Source: Frankia sp. AgB32
GTDB lineage: Bacteria > Actinomycetota > Actinomycetes > Frankiales > Frankiaceae
DNA length: 35,111 bases
Direction of reading: 5' to 3'
Assembly (NCBI RefSeq): GCF_023243045.1
Contig: NZ_JALKFX010000052.1
Coordinates: 12,363 to 47,473 of the forward strand
Shown here one piece after another: positions 9,541 to 17,656 of this stretch. The notes under the pieces were generated by a model. It was not told where the DNA came from. It did not search any database and worked only from the letters and a program-made list of their open reading frames with translations. The first letter of the stretch is position 1, and every line of letters begins with the position of its first letter. Position numbers and translations under genes: made by a program.

Positions 9541-10138
9541 GGCCGCCGCCGAGCGGCTGATCGACTCGGGCGGCCCGGACGCGGCGTCCGTCCGTGCCGT
9601 CGCCGACGCGGTGGGCACCACCACCCGCGCCGTCTACAGCGTCTTCGGCTCCAAGGACGGCATGCTCGAAGCGCTCGCCACCCGGCTGTTCGACTTCCTG
9701 GTCGTCGCGATCGACGCCTGCGAGCGCACCGACGACCCGGTCGTCGACCTGGTCGAGGCGTCGGTCAGGGGATTCCGGCGCACGGCGCTGGACCATCCGG
9801 CGCTGTACTCGCTGGTGTTCCTGCGTGTGGTCCCCGACCTGCGGTTCGGCGCCGAGTTCGCCGAGATCGCGGAGCGCGCGTTCGGACGCCTGGAGGCGCT
9901 GGTGCAGCGCCTGAGTCAGGAGGGGCCGCTGGACGCGGCGGGCGCGGCGGACGCCTCTCTGGCGGTACACGCCCTCACCGAGGGGCTGGCCTCGATGGAG
10001 CTGCGCGGCGCCCTCGCCGACACGGGAGATCCCGAGGCGGTCTGGCGGACGTCCGTGCGCACCCTGCTCGACGGCTTCGCCGGGGCGCGCGACAGGCGCG
10101 TCGTTACCGGGCGGGCGGCCGATGACGGGTGTGGGTGA
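9521..10138 (+). pseudogene. TetR-family regulator lacking a start codon
   Basis: From 9521 the plus strand reads RTALALLAAAERLIDSGG, then ASVRAVADAVGTTTRAVYSV and FGSKDGMLEALATRLF, a complete TetR N-terminal helix-turn-helix. A helical ligand-binding domain follows to 10138. In this frame there is a stop at 9473 and no ATG, GTG or TTG before the GTG at 9611, which lies inside the DNA-binding helix. Starting there would destroy the domain. The gene has therefore lost roughly 5-15 codons plus its promoter. The same junction truncates the divergent DUF1772 gene. Its 3' end overlaps the convergent PPOX-fold gene by 35 bases. Confidence 0.75.
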
Positions 10139-10625
10139 AGGCGTTGACACCCTTGCCGAACGCCAGGACCTTCGCCGTCCTGATCTCGTAGACGTGCGCC
10201 AGGCCGCCGCCACCGGCGTGGTGGAAGCCGTCGTCGCCGACCTCGTACCGCCAGCTACCGTCCCACCTGGCCCGCCAGGCGGCGGCGAGGCGGGTGAGCA
10301 GCTCCCGGTCGGTGACCCGGACCGCCTCACCCTCGACCATCACGTCGAGCCCGCGATCCCAGGTGTCCCGCCCGGTGGTCAGCACGACGTGGGGATTCTC
10401 GGCGAGGTTGACCGCCTTCTGCTCCGTCGGTCCGGTGCAGAAGTACGCCGCGTCGTCCACCCACACCGACACCAGCGGGGTGACATGCGGACGGCCGTCC
10501 GCTCGCACCGTGGACAGCCAGCTCAACTGGGCCGATTCGAGGGCCGCCCGGGCCGCCGCCCACGAGGTCGCCCGCGCGCCGGGGGCGCTGAACCGCCCGT
10601 CGATCTCGGTCACCGGATCAGCCAT
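10104..10625 (-). CDS. Pyridoxamine-5'-phosphate-oxidase-fold (FMN/F420 split-barrel) protein
   Basis: A 173-residue split beta-barrel protein of the kind that binds FMN or F420. Features are LESAQLSWLSTVRADGRPHV (about 30-49, first strands and flavin site), AYFCTGPTEQKAVNLAENPH (about 62-81), VVLTTG and the closing ALAFGKG-like strand near the C-terminus. The ATG at 10625 follows GGAG in the ribosome-site position; an in-frame ATG at 10640 has none. F420-type members in actinobacteria reduce quinones and other small molecules, but the cofactor and substrate are unknown here. An upstream frame ending at the AATGGCTGA overlap may once have been coupled to it. Confidence 0.82.
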   Translation of the reverse strand: MADPVTEIDGRFSAPGARATSWAAARAALESAQLSWLSTVRADGRPHVTPLVSVWVDDAAYFCTGPTEQKAVNLAENPHVVLTTGRDTWDRGLDVMVEGEAVRVTDRELLTRLAAAWRARWDGSWRYEVGDDGFHHAGGGGLAHVYEIRTAKVLAFGKGVNAFTHTRHRPPAR

Positions 10626-10796
10626 TGTCGCTCCGCTCATCGGACGCCACGTGCCCGCCGGCCGTTGCCTGCCCGGCGGTGGCGCCGGGAAACGCCTCGG
10701 CCACGATCCGGTCGACCTCGGCCGCGGCGGACACGGCGGCGGATGCTGGCGGGCGACCCGTTCCAGCGACGATTCCGGCACACCGAAACGGACCTG

Positions 10797-10905
10797 CCGA
10801 GCAGGAAGCCGAAGGTCTGCGCGTGGTAGCCGAAGCGCGTGCCGGGCGGCCACCACGGCTTCGTGTCCGCCAGCGCGGCGCACATGCGGTCGTTCCTGAT
10901 CACAG
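10797..10905 (-). pseudogene. Fragment of a serine beta-lactamase/esterase-fold gene
   Basis: The minus strand encodes MCAALADTKPWWPPGTRFGY followed by HAQTFGFLLG. This strongly resembles the W-x-P-G-T-x-x-x-Y-H-x-x-T-x-G block of EstB-type, class C beta-lactamase-fold hydrolases. Only about 35 residues are recognisable. The catalytic S-x-x-K motif and everything else are absent, and the flanking frame is interrupted. It is a relic lying between a TetR gene and the PPOX-fold gene. Confidence 0.5.
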
Positions 10906-10979
10906 CGCCACCATGCCCGCAGCGGGGCGCGGTCAAAAGCTCGGGCAGGCAACGGGCCCGCGGAGTGGGTCGCGTCGGG

Positions 10980-11669
10980 TCAGGGGTGTTCACCGACGGC
11001 GGGCAGCTCGCTTTCCGTCCGGGCCGCCGGGACGGCCGGCAGGGGCGGCGGGACGAGGCAGGGCCCGAGGACGTGCCGGACGACGGCCTCCAGGTCGGCC
11101 TGGACGTCGTCCAGGGTGCGGCGGCCGGTGACCCACTCGCGCAGGCCGCTGCTGAGCATCGCGTTGATCGCCATCCGGGCGGGCGCCGCGACCTGCGCCG
11201 GGATCTCCTCCAGCAGCGCGGCGAACACGCCGTCCTGGGCTCGGGTGACCTCGGCGATCGCCTCGCTGGCGAAGGGTTCCGCGGAACCCTGCACCATGAC
11301 GACGAGCCGGGCGACGTTCGGGTGCCGGCGGAAGGAGCGCAGCTCCCGGCGCAGCAGCGAGAGCACGCCCTCGACCGGGGCGTCCCGACCGCGGACGTGA
11401 TCCCGGACCAGCTCCGCCTGGGCCCGGCCGGCGAGGCGACCGTGCCAGTCCGCCCAGGCGGCCGCGAGAAGATGATCCTTGGAGGCGAAGTAGCGGTACA
11501 TGGTGCCGAGGGCGACGCCGGAACGCTCCGCGACATCACGCATCTGCAGTTTTTCCGGGCCGATCTCCTCGACCAGCGCGATGACCGCCTCGGTCAGCAC
11601 CCGTCGCCGCTCGCGCTGCCGCGGCGTCATACCGTCAACGGGCAGCGGGAGGGATTCGAGCTTCGCCAC
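10980..11669 (-). CDS. TetR-family transcriptional regulator
   Basis: A 229-residue repressor-type protein. The N-terminal DNA-binding domain spans about residues 18-70, with RRRVLTEAVIALVEEIG, MRDVAERSGVALGTMYRYFA and SKDHLLAAAWADW. The remainder is an all-helical ligand domain ending in a proline-rich tail. The ATG at 11669 starts MAKLESLPLPVDGMTPRQ; an internal ATG at residue 14 is an alternative. It is transcribed alone toward the beta-lactamase scrap and PPOX-fold gene, so those may have been its targets. Some KstR-like lipid regulators share this layout, but I cannot name a ligand. Confidence 0.92.
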   Translation of the reverse strand: MAKLESLPLPVDGMTPRQRERRRVLTEAVIALVEEIGPEKLQMRDVAERSGVALGTMYRYFASKDHLLAAAWADWHGRLAGRAQAELVRDHVRGRDAPVEGVLSLLRRELRSFRRHPNVARLVVMVQGSAEPFASEAIAEVTRAQDGVFAALLEEIPAQVAAPARMAINAMLSSGLREWVTGRRTLDDVQADLEAVVRHVLGPCLVPPPLPAVPAARTESELPAVGEHP

Positions 11670-11954
11670 ATCCGGATCATATCGTGAAACGTCATTCTAG
11701 CCCGGGGGTCCAGCCGGTAAGCCAGCAGTGAACCGCGACGCACCCTCTAACGCCGATAATTCGGAAATAAAACCCTAATATGGACAATATTGCCGGCAGT
11801 TTTCGCACCGGCGCCACCCGCCAGCCTCGGCCTGAATGATCCGAAACTCGGTTTCAATACCGGATGTTCTACCCTTCCGAGGGTCGGCCTGTCCCTGGCG
11901 TCGGTCCGGGGCATTCGCTACGTGGCGTGACGGGTTGCCTGGGAGGGAAGGCGG

Positions 11955-12005
11955 GTGGGTCCCTCGGGCGACACATCGGGCGCGAATCCGACCAGAGGGA
12001 CCCAC
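11955..12005 (-). terminator. Inverted repeat downstream of the MerR-like gene
   Basis: GTGGGTCCCTC (11955-11965) pairs perfectly over 11 bases with GAGGGACCCAC (11995-12005). Partial G-rich/C-rich complementarity extends outward on both sides. It lies just after the end of the minus-strand MerR-like gene, in an otherwise empty 371-bp gap (11670-12040) before the TetR start. There is no T-run, so termination or RNA protection is only a suggestion. I see no credible gene in the gap. Confidence 0.45.
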
Positions 12006-12040
12006 ATCCCCGCCTCCCCACGCAGCCTCGCGGCAAGCCG

Positions 12041-12706
12041 CTACGCCCGCTCGATCGGTTCCTGAATCTCCGTCACCCAGCCGTCGACATCCGCCGGGCA
12101 CGCCAGGGTCACCTCACGGCTCGGTCCCGCGACGCGGTAGCCGGCGTCCTCGATCCACCGGGCAAGCGCCTGATACGTGGACAGACAGTTGTCCATCGAT
12201 CCCTGGTGCACCAGGACCGCCGCCCGCGCCGCGGGCAGGTCCACGACGGCGACGCCGTCGGCGCCGGCGACCGCGGCGACGGCCACCGGCAGGCCCGCGT
12301 GAACGATGACGTTCTCGCCGTCCCCGGCATCGCCGTAATAGGCGACCGCAGGCCCGACCGGGCTGACGCCAGCCCGGTCCAGGGCCGCGCCGAGCCGGTT
12401 GTACAGCCCGCGCACGACCGGGCCGATCGATGCCGGCTCCATGCTCCTGGCGACCCCGCTCAGCTCAGCGAGCCGAGCCGCCGGCACGGTCCTGATCGTC
12501 ACCTCTGCGTCCGACATGATGCCCTCACTCCCAATCACGCGGAGTCTCGCCTGGATGTACCCCAGCCGGGCACTGTCCGCCTCGATCCGGGCGTGCAGCT
12601 CCGCCTGCCGCAACCGGAGCATGCCGCGCAGCTCCCCGGCCGTAACCTGGTCACCGAGCAACTCGCCCACCTGCTGCAGGCTGAAGCCGAGATCCTTGAG
12701 CGCCAC
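12041..12706 (-). pseudogene. MerR-family regulator missing its DNA-binding head (GyrI-like effector domain kept)
   Basis: The frame begins at a GTG with the motif VALKDLGFSLQQVGELLGD, which in MerR/BmrR regulators lies after the first helix-turn-helix, about residue 55-70. A coiled-coil segment and a GyrI-like effector-binding domain follow (about residues 66-220). Upstream, HRI continues the family consensus but is cut by an in-frame TAG at 12716-12718. One frame over, DTVSGR (from about 12745) resembles the conserved D-x-V-S-G-Y-R loop. The N-terminal winged helix has therefore been lost by a small deletion plus decay. It could persist as a stand-alone ligand-binding protein, but a pseudogene is more likely. 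Confidence 0.6.
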
Positions 12707-12901
12707 GATCCGGTGCTACCGGTGTACGGCCTGACACCGTGTCACGGTCAAGGACCGCGCCGAGATCCGTCCGCGCCGCCGGATGATGCTGGACCGCGGG
12801 CGGATCGCGCACGGCTCCTGACGTCGGCGGCGCCACCTCCCCACCCACCGATCCCGGCCCGCTACCCACCGCGCGGCCCTGCCCTGTTCGAGGCTGTGAC
12901 C

Positions 12902-13951
12902 ATGGCTGACGCTGCCGACTCGACGTCGACACTGCCCCCTGGCTGTTCCTTCGACCCGGCCGACTGGACGATCCTCGCCCGGCACTGGTATCCGGTCGCG
13001 CTGTCCCGGGAGGTGCGCGACCAGCCGGTCACGGCCCGCCTGCTCGACGAGCGGCTCGTGCTCTACCGGGCCGGCGCGCAGGTCGTCGTCGCCCGCGACC
13101 TGTGCCCGCACCGCGGCCTGCCGTTGTCCATGGGCGCGGGCGACGGGCAGACCCTCGCCTGTGCCTACCACGGCCTGCGCTTCGGCGCCGGCGGCGACTG
13201 CGTGGCGATCCCCGCCCACCCGACCGCCAGGATCCCCGCCCGGATGACGCTGACCGCCTACCCCGCCGTCGAGCGCTACGGGCTGGTGTGGACCTGCCTG
13301 CGACCCGACGCCGATCAGCCCGCGGCACCGATCCCGCCGATGCCGCACTGGGACGACCCGGCGTTCCAGCAGGTGACGTGCCCCGGCTTCGACGTCGCCG
13401 CGTTCGCCGGCCGCCAGGTCGAGGGCTTCCTGGACGTCGCGCACTTCGCCTTCGTGCACACTGCCAGCTTCGCCGACCCGGACAACGCGGAGGTCCCCGA
13501 CTACACGACCACCGCGACCGAGGGCGGCTTCACCGCCGACTACTGGAGCACCGTCGCGAACTACCCCCACGGCAGTGGGCTACGTGCCGAGCCTGGGTTC
13601 CGCTGGCTGCGCCGTTTCGACGCCCATCTGCCCTTCACCGCGACCCTCATCGTGCACTTTCCCGCCGACGGCCGGCTGTCGATCATGAACGCGGCCTCGC
13701 CGGTGTCCGCCCGCCAGACCCGGATGTTCGCGCCGATCGCGAAGAACTTCGCCACCGACCAGCCGGCCCAGGAGATCTACGACTTCAACCTGCGGATCTT
13801 CGAGGAGGACCGGGCCATCGTCGAGGCCCAGCGGCCCGAGAACCTCCCCCTCGATCCCCGCATCGAGGTCAACATCGCCGCCGACCGCAGCTCCGTCGCC
13901 TACCGCCGCGGCCTGCGCGCGATGGGCCTGAGCCACTTCTTCACCGCCTGA
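12902..13951 (+). CDS. Rieske non-haem iron oxygenase, alpha subunit
   Basis: A 349-residue aromatic-ring-hydroxylating or demethylating dioxygenase. The Rieske [2Fe-2S] motif is CPHRGLPLS (about 67-75) followed by CAYHGLRFG, giving C-x-H-x17-C-x2-H. The mononuclear iron motif is EGFLDVAHFAFVH (about 174-186), with the bridging Asp and the two His ligands. The size and the DVAHFAFVH spacing fit single-subunit VanA-type enzymes that use a separate reductase. The ATG at 12902 gives the canonical distance to the Rieske domain. The next gene, a deaminase, starts 19 bases after its stop, so the two probably act on one nitrogen-containing heterocycle. No ferredoxin or reductase gene is nearby. Confidence 0.92.
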   Translation: MADAADSTSTLPPGCSFDPADWTILARHWYPVALSREVRDQPVTARLLDERLVLYRAGAQVVVARDLCPHRGLPLSMGAGDGQTLACAYHGLRFGAGGDCVAIPAHPTARIPARMTLTAYPAVERYGLVWTCLRPDADQPAAPIPPMPHWDDPAFQQVTCPGFDVAAFAGRQVEGFLDVAHFAFVHTASFADPDNAEVPDYTTTATEGGFTADYWSTVANYPHGSGLRAEPGFRWLRRFDAHLPFTATLIVHFPADGRLSIMNAASPVSARQTRMFAPIAKNFATDQPAQEIYDFNLRIFEEDRAIVEAQRPENLPLDPRIEVNIAADRSSVAYRRGLRAMGLSHFFTA

Positions 13952-13970
13952 ACAGAAGGGCCGTCCCAGC

Positions 13971-14573
13971 ATGAGCTCCCACCCCACCTCCTTCGGTGTC
14001 AGCCTGCCCGCCTGGGTGGACGACGAGGTCCGGTCCGCGGGCACCGTGCTCCCCGAGGTCGAGGAGCGGATGCGCCTCGCGCACCGGCTCGCGGCGCGCA
14101 ACCACCGGGAGGGCTGCGGCGGCCCGTTCGCCGCCGTGGTCGCCGACGCGGACACCGGCAGGATCCACGCGGCCGGGGTGAACCTCGTGCTCGCCAGCGG
14201 GCTGTCCGCGATGCACGCCGAGGTCGTCGCCCTGTCCGTCGCCCAGGCCCGGCTCGGTTCCTGGGACCTCAGCTCGGTCGGCACCGTCGAGCTCGTCGTC
14301 AACTGGCGGCCCTGCGTCATGTGCTACGGCGCCGTCATGTGGTCCGGCGTCCAGCTGCTCACGATCGCCGGCGAGGGAGACGAGGTCGAGCGGCTCACCG
14401 GCTTCGACGAAGGCCCGATGCGGGACGACTGGCAGGACCAGTTCGCCCGCCGTGGCATCACCGTGCGCACCGACATCCTGCGCGAGCAGGCCCTGGCTGT
14501 CTTCGCCGACTACGGCAGCCGCGACGACGTGACCGTCTACAACGCCCGCCGCGGAGCCGGCTCAGCCGCCTGA
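13971..14573 (+). CDS. Zinc-dependent cytidine/guanine-type deaminase
   Basis: A 200-residue member of the CMP/dCMP deaminase superfamily, which replaces an exocyclic amino group with a carbonyl. The zinc site is visible as HAEV (His82, with catalytic Glu84) and PCVMC (Cys115 and Cys118). GGPFAAVVADADTGRI (about 50-65) is the usual substrate-pocket strand. The length, with a 35-residue N-terminal extension and a helical C-terminus, resembles guanine deaminase-like nucleobase enzymes more than nucleoside cytidine deaminases. It is coupled to the Rieske oxygenase (19-bp gap), suggesting oxidative then hydrolytic attack on a purine, pterin or related ring; this is inference. Its last 12 bases overlap the convergent amidotransferase gene. 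Confidence 0.88.
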   Translation: MSSHPTSFGVSLPAWVDDEVRSAGTVLPEVEERMRLAHRLAARNHREGCGGPFAAVVADADTGRIHAAGVNLVLASGLSAMHAEVVALSVAQARLGSWDLSSVGTVELVVNWRPCVMCYGAVMWSGVQLLTIAGEGDEVERLTGFDEGPMRDDWQDQFARRGITVRTDILREQALAVFADYGSRDDVTVYNARRGAGSAA

Positions 14574-15281
14574 GACGGCCCCGGCCAGCTGATCGAGCCA
14601 GGTGTGGAAGACCACCCGGGCCCGCTCGGCGAGCCGCTCGCCGTGGCGGTGGGCGTCGGCCCGCAGCGCGGCGGGGTCCAGCCGGTGAGTGGCGAGCTCG
14701 TGGGCATGGCCGATCAGCCACCGCTCGATCCGGCTGTGCTCGGCTTCCAGGTGGAACTGCAGGCCCAGCACCGACGTCCCGTGCGCGAACGCCTGGTACG
14801 GAAACCCGGGTGTCTCCGCGAGCCCCGCGGCGCCCGCCGGGATCGCGAACTGGTCGCCGTGCCAGTGCAGCACCGGGGTGTCCCCCAGCGCGGCGAGCAC
14901 GGAGTCCTGCCCGGCCGCGGTCAGCGTCAGGGGCGCGTACCCGATCTCCACCCGGCCGGTCGACGTCACCTCGGCACCAAGCGCGTGCGCGATGAGCTGC
15001 GCGCCGAGGCAGATGCCGAGCGTGGGCAGGCCGCGGGCGAGCCGGTCGGCGACCCCGCGGATCTCCCCGGCCAGGAACGGATAGCGGTCAACGTCGCCGA
15101 CCCCGATGGGGCCGCCCAGGACCACCAGCAGGTCATCCTCGGCGAACGCGGCATCCGGCACGACGTCGACACCCGCGTCGACATACCGGACGCGATAGCC
15201 GCGGTCGGCCAGCAGCGGACCGAGGATGCCCAGGTCCTCGAAGGGCACGTGCCGGACGGCGACGGCGGTACGGGACGACAC
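14562..15281 (-). CDS. Class I glutamine amidotransferase-like protein (GMP synthase-like)
   Basis: A 239-residue stand-alone class I GATase. The nucleophile elbow is GICLGAQ with Cys91, preceded by the oxyanion strand LLVVLGGPIGVGDVDRYPFL. The remaining triad members are His177 and Glu179 in LQFHLEAE. HWHGDQFAIPAG (139-150) is the typical substrate loop of this family. Such proteins are often annotated GMP synthase-like but lack a synthetase domain; some hydrolyse gamma-glutamyl compounds. The start is GTG 15281 with only a weak GGGG upstream. It converges on the deaminase gene with a 12-bp overlap, so a metabolic link is possible but not shown. Confidence 0.88.
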   Translation of the reverse strand: MSSRTAVAVRHVPFEDLGILGPLLADRGYRVRYVDAGVDVVPDAAFAEDDLLVVLGGPIGVGDVDRYPFLAGEIRGVADRLARGLPTLGICLGAQLIAHALGAEVTSTGRVEIGYAPLTLTAAGQDSVLAALGDTPVLHWHGDQFAIPAGAAGLAETPGFPYQAFAHGTSVLGLQFHLEAEHSRIERWLIGHAHELATHRLDPAALRADAHRHGERLAERARVVFHTWLDQLAGAVSGG

Positions 15282-15447
15282 GACCCCAGTGAACCAGCCG
15301 CGCTCAGGCGTACATGCGGCACCTGCGGCGACGCCCGGGCCAACAGCTCACTGGTGTCGGTCATGTCCTCCGGACCTCCGGCGCGACGCCGCCCACCCAC
15401 CCACGATCGAGTGACGTGGACAACACCAGCAAGTCTGACCGCGCGCT

Positions 15448-16521
15448 TCACCCGGTTCGTCGAGGTCCGGTCGCCTTCGGCGCCGGCGGGTCCGCGCCGT
15501 GCCGGCGGTCGGCCTGCCCCACGGGCGGCCGCCAGGTGTCGAGTCGCGCGGCGATCGCCTCCGTCGCCGGACGCCGACCGACACGGCGATGGGCCTCCGC
15601 GAGAAACCGGTGGGTGCGCCGCGACACCACCGCGTTCGGCCTGCGGGCGGAGATGTCCAGTGACTCGGTGACCAGTGTCTCCGCCCGGTCGACATCGCCG
15701 TGGTGCAGCTCGGCGGTGGCCGCGGCGATGCGCGCCATCGACTGCAGACCCGTCGCCCCCACGAGGTCCAGCTGGCGGATCGACGCCTCCGTGTAGACCC
15801 GTGCGGCGTCGGTCTGGCCCAGCTCGATGTACGCGGCGCTGGACAGCTCGGCGAGCGTCAACGCGTTGAGGGTGTCGATCGAGAAGCCCGGAGCGCCCTT
15901 CTGCTCGCGGGTCAGCAACCCCTCGATGTGCCACGCCCGGTTGATCGCCAGATGCACACCCGCCCGTTCCCCCATCGCGCCCAGCACGCGGGCCTCGATG
16001 GCCGCGGCCCGGGCCGCCGCCGGCGAGTGGTCACCGACCTGGGCGGCCGCATCCCGGGCGAGCTGGAGCGCGGTGTCCAGCCGGCCGCCCTTGCGGGCAA
16101 GAGAGGACTGCCACAACCGGACCCACGCCTGCAGCGAGCGGTCCTGTGCCTGGCCGGCGTGCTCGAAGGCGTCGAGATAGGCCTTCGCCGCGCCCGGGTC
16201 GTCGCCGAGATCGTGCCGGGTCGTCGCCCAGAGGGCGCACAGCCGTCCCACCGCTCGGTGCAGGCGGCGTTCCACCACGGCGCGATGCCCGCCGTCGGCG
16301 AGCGCCGCCCGCACGACCGGCAGATGGCGCCGCAGGTAGACGGCCGTCACCTCGATCGGCGTGCGTTCGTACGCCGCGGTGATCTGGCCGATCCGCGTGT
16401 CGATGTGGTCGAGCGCATCCTCCGGCGGGATCACCCCGTCGTCCCGGGCCACGAACAGGCCGTAGGGAGCGGCCGCGCCAGCGGCCAGCCCGAGGAGCCG
16501 TCGTCGGTTGATCTCGTCCAT
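15448..16521 (-). CDS. TPR-like helical repeat protein with N-terminal RR motif
   Basis: A 357-residue, alanine/arginine-rich, all-helical protein. The N-terminus MDEINRRRLLGLAAGAAAPY resembles a twin-arginine signal. It also resembles the linker after the helix-turn-helix in the actinobacterial XRE-TPR regulators, which often have NRRRLLGLA followed by TPR-like repeats. The remainder contains paired helices such as AAKAYLDAFEHAGQAQ, LAELSSAAYIELGQTDAARV and RTHRFLAEAHRRVGRRP. No DNA-binding domain is present. It may therefore be a regulator that lost its HTH, or a scaffold. The last 30 residues are disordered and charged. I cannot name a function. Confidence 0.7.
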   Translation of the reverse strand: MDEINRRRLLGLAAGAAAPYGLFVARDDGVIPPEDALDHIDTRIGQITAAYERTPIEVTAVYLRRHLPVVRAALADGGHRAVVERRLHRAVGRLCALWATTRHDLGDDPGAAKAYLDAFEHAGQAQDRSLQAWVRLWQSSLARKGGRLDTALQLARDAAAQVGDHSPAAARAAAIEARVLGAMGERAGVHLAINRAWHIEGLLTREQKGAPGFSIDTLNALTLAELSSAAYIELGQTDAARVYTEASIRQLDLVGATGLQSMARIAAATAELHHGDVDRAETLVTESLDISARRPNAVVSRRTHRFLAEAHRRVGRRPATEAIAARLDTWRPPVGQADRRHGADPPAPKATGPRRTG

Positions 16522-16704
16522 GCTGCACCCATGCCCCGGGAAGTCGCCTGCCCCCCGGAGGCATCGTGCGTCCGTGGACGGACCCTGACCGGGTCTTTGT
16601 CCATGTCGTGCCCCCGTTTGTCACCCGACCGCGCGCCTCGCCGGACGCCGGCCGGACAGTTCCACCAACCGGGCGCGACATTCGGTCAGGATGCGATCTC
16701 GTTG

Positions 16705-16738
16705 CGCCACCGAACGGTGGCGTCACCCGAGTTTCGGG
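16705..16738 (-). terminator. Tandem hairpins downstream of the DCC protein gene
   Basis: CGCCACC (16705-16711) pairs with GGTGGCG (16716-16722) around a GAAC loop. CCCGA (16726-16730) then pairs with TCGGG (16734-16738). They lie about 120 bases after the minus-strand DCC gene stop and before the divergently oriented upstream part of the TPR-like gene. They are plausible transcription end signals without a T-run. The rest of the 332-bp gap (16522-16853) shows nothing I can interpret. Confidence 0.4.
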
Positions 16739-16853
16739 CCTCCGACCGCCCTTTGGGCGTAGCCCTCCGTGGTCCGTTCGGCGGCTGCGGCGGATAATTC
16801 GCTGTCCTGTCCAGCTTTCTGGCCCTGCGCGGCTCGCTGGCGACAACCAGCTG

Positions 16854-17288
16854 TCAGCCGCCGCGCCGCTCGCCGGGACGGTCCGGCCCGGGCAGCGCGC
16901 ATGCGGGGCTGCCACCGGGCAGGCGCTGGCGGTTGTTCGCGATCAGGCGGTACGACCCGGCTGCGATCCAGCTCACCGGCGGCATCCTCAGGACCCGTCC
17001 GACCATCCGCCACGGACGGGCGGCGCGGCCGAGCAGGCGGGCGAAGGCCGCCGCGCCACTCGCGCGCGTACCGTCCGGCCCAACCCACTGCACCGCCCGG
17101 GTCACCTCGTCGACGGTCAGGCCGACGGCGGTCAGGTCGAGCCGCTGCCATGCCTCGAAGTCCACGGCGGGTCTGATCCGTTCACGGATGACCCGGACCG
17201 ACGTCGTGCAGAACCCACAGTCACCGTCGAAAACCACAAGCGGCCGTGCGGACGGACGGTGGGGCTGGGCCAGGATCGGCTGCGACAT
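16854..17288 (-). CDS. DCC-family thiol-disulfide oxidoreductase (DUF393)
   Basis: A 144-residue protein with the family's defining N-terminal motif VVFDGDCGFC (about 18-27; Cys24 and Cys27 form a C-x-x-C). The central RAVQWVGPDGTRASGAAAFA and the C-terminal GSYRLIANNRQRLPG block are also present, with a final CAL cysteine. Members are thioredoxin-fold-like and predicted to be redox active; their substrates are not established. The length is normal. The start is at 17288, giving a 16-residue lead before the first strand. It stands alone on the minus strand. Confidence 0.9.
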   Translation of the reverse strand: MSQPILAQPHRPSARPLVVFDGDCGFCTTSVRVIRERIRPAVDFEAWQRLDLTAVGLTVDEVTRAVQWVGPDGTRASGAAAFARLLGRAARPWRMVGRVLRMPPVSWIAAGSYRLIANNRQRLPGGSPACALPGPDRPGERRGG

Positions 17289-17539
17289 CGACGGCGCCTT
17301 CCGCCGGAACGGCAGGTCGACATCAAGACTCGCATACCTCGCGGCGACGCGCGCTCACAGGCCGACGACGAGTCAGCCGAGGAGAACAGTCGTCGGGTAG
17401 TTGTAGGACAGAGAGGTGATCTCCCCCGCCGCAGGCGCGTCTGACGGCGGGAGTCCATGGCCACCACCCCCAGGCGCTGGCTGTGACGCGCCGGGTGGCG
17501 GCCCGCCGACGCGCCATGAGAACGAGGACGACCAGGACG

Positions 17540-17640
17540 ACCCCGCCCTCCACCTCGGCTCCGGGTGCGACGAGGTCGAGGCCGTCGAGGATCCGGCGGA
17601 CTGCTGCGCGCCGCGGACAGCGCGATGTACGTGGCCAGGC
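17540..17640 (-). pseudogene. Possible scrap of a DUF574-type SAM methyltransferase
   Basis: In the 368-bp gap 17289-17656, the minus strand encodes AAVRRILDGLDLVAPGAEVE. This resembles the R-F-F-D-G-L-x-L-V-x-P-G block near the C-terminus of DUF574 methyltransferases common in actinomycetes. The reading frame before and after has no family character. This may be chance. The rest of the gap holds no gene I can support. Confidence 0.25.
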
Positions 17641-17656
17641 GTCGCGGCGGCCACCG

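Noticed and set aside
11775..12101. Minus-strand 108-codon frame with a few cysteines next to the MerR-like gene
   Set aside because: It overlaps the MerR 3' end in another frame, lacks a ribosome site and shows no family-like pattern.
15232..15364. Well-placed ribosome site and ATG (15364) starting MTDTSELLARASPQVPHVRL on the minus strand
   Set aside because: The frame continues out of phase through the amidotransferase gene to 14966 and resembles nothing. It may be a decayed short gene or leader, but I cannot support a CDS.
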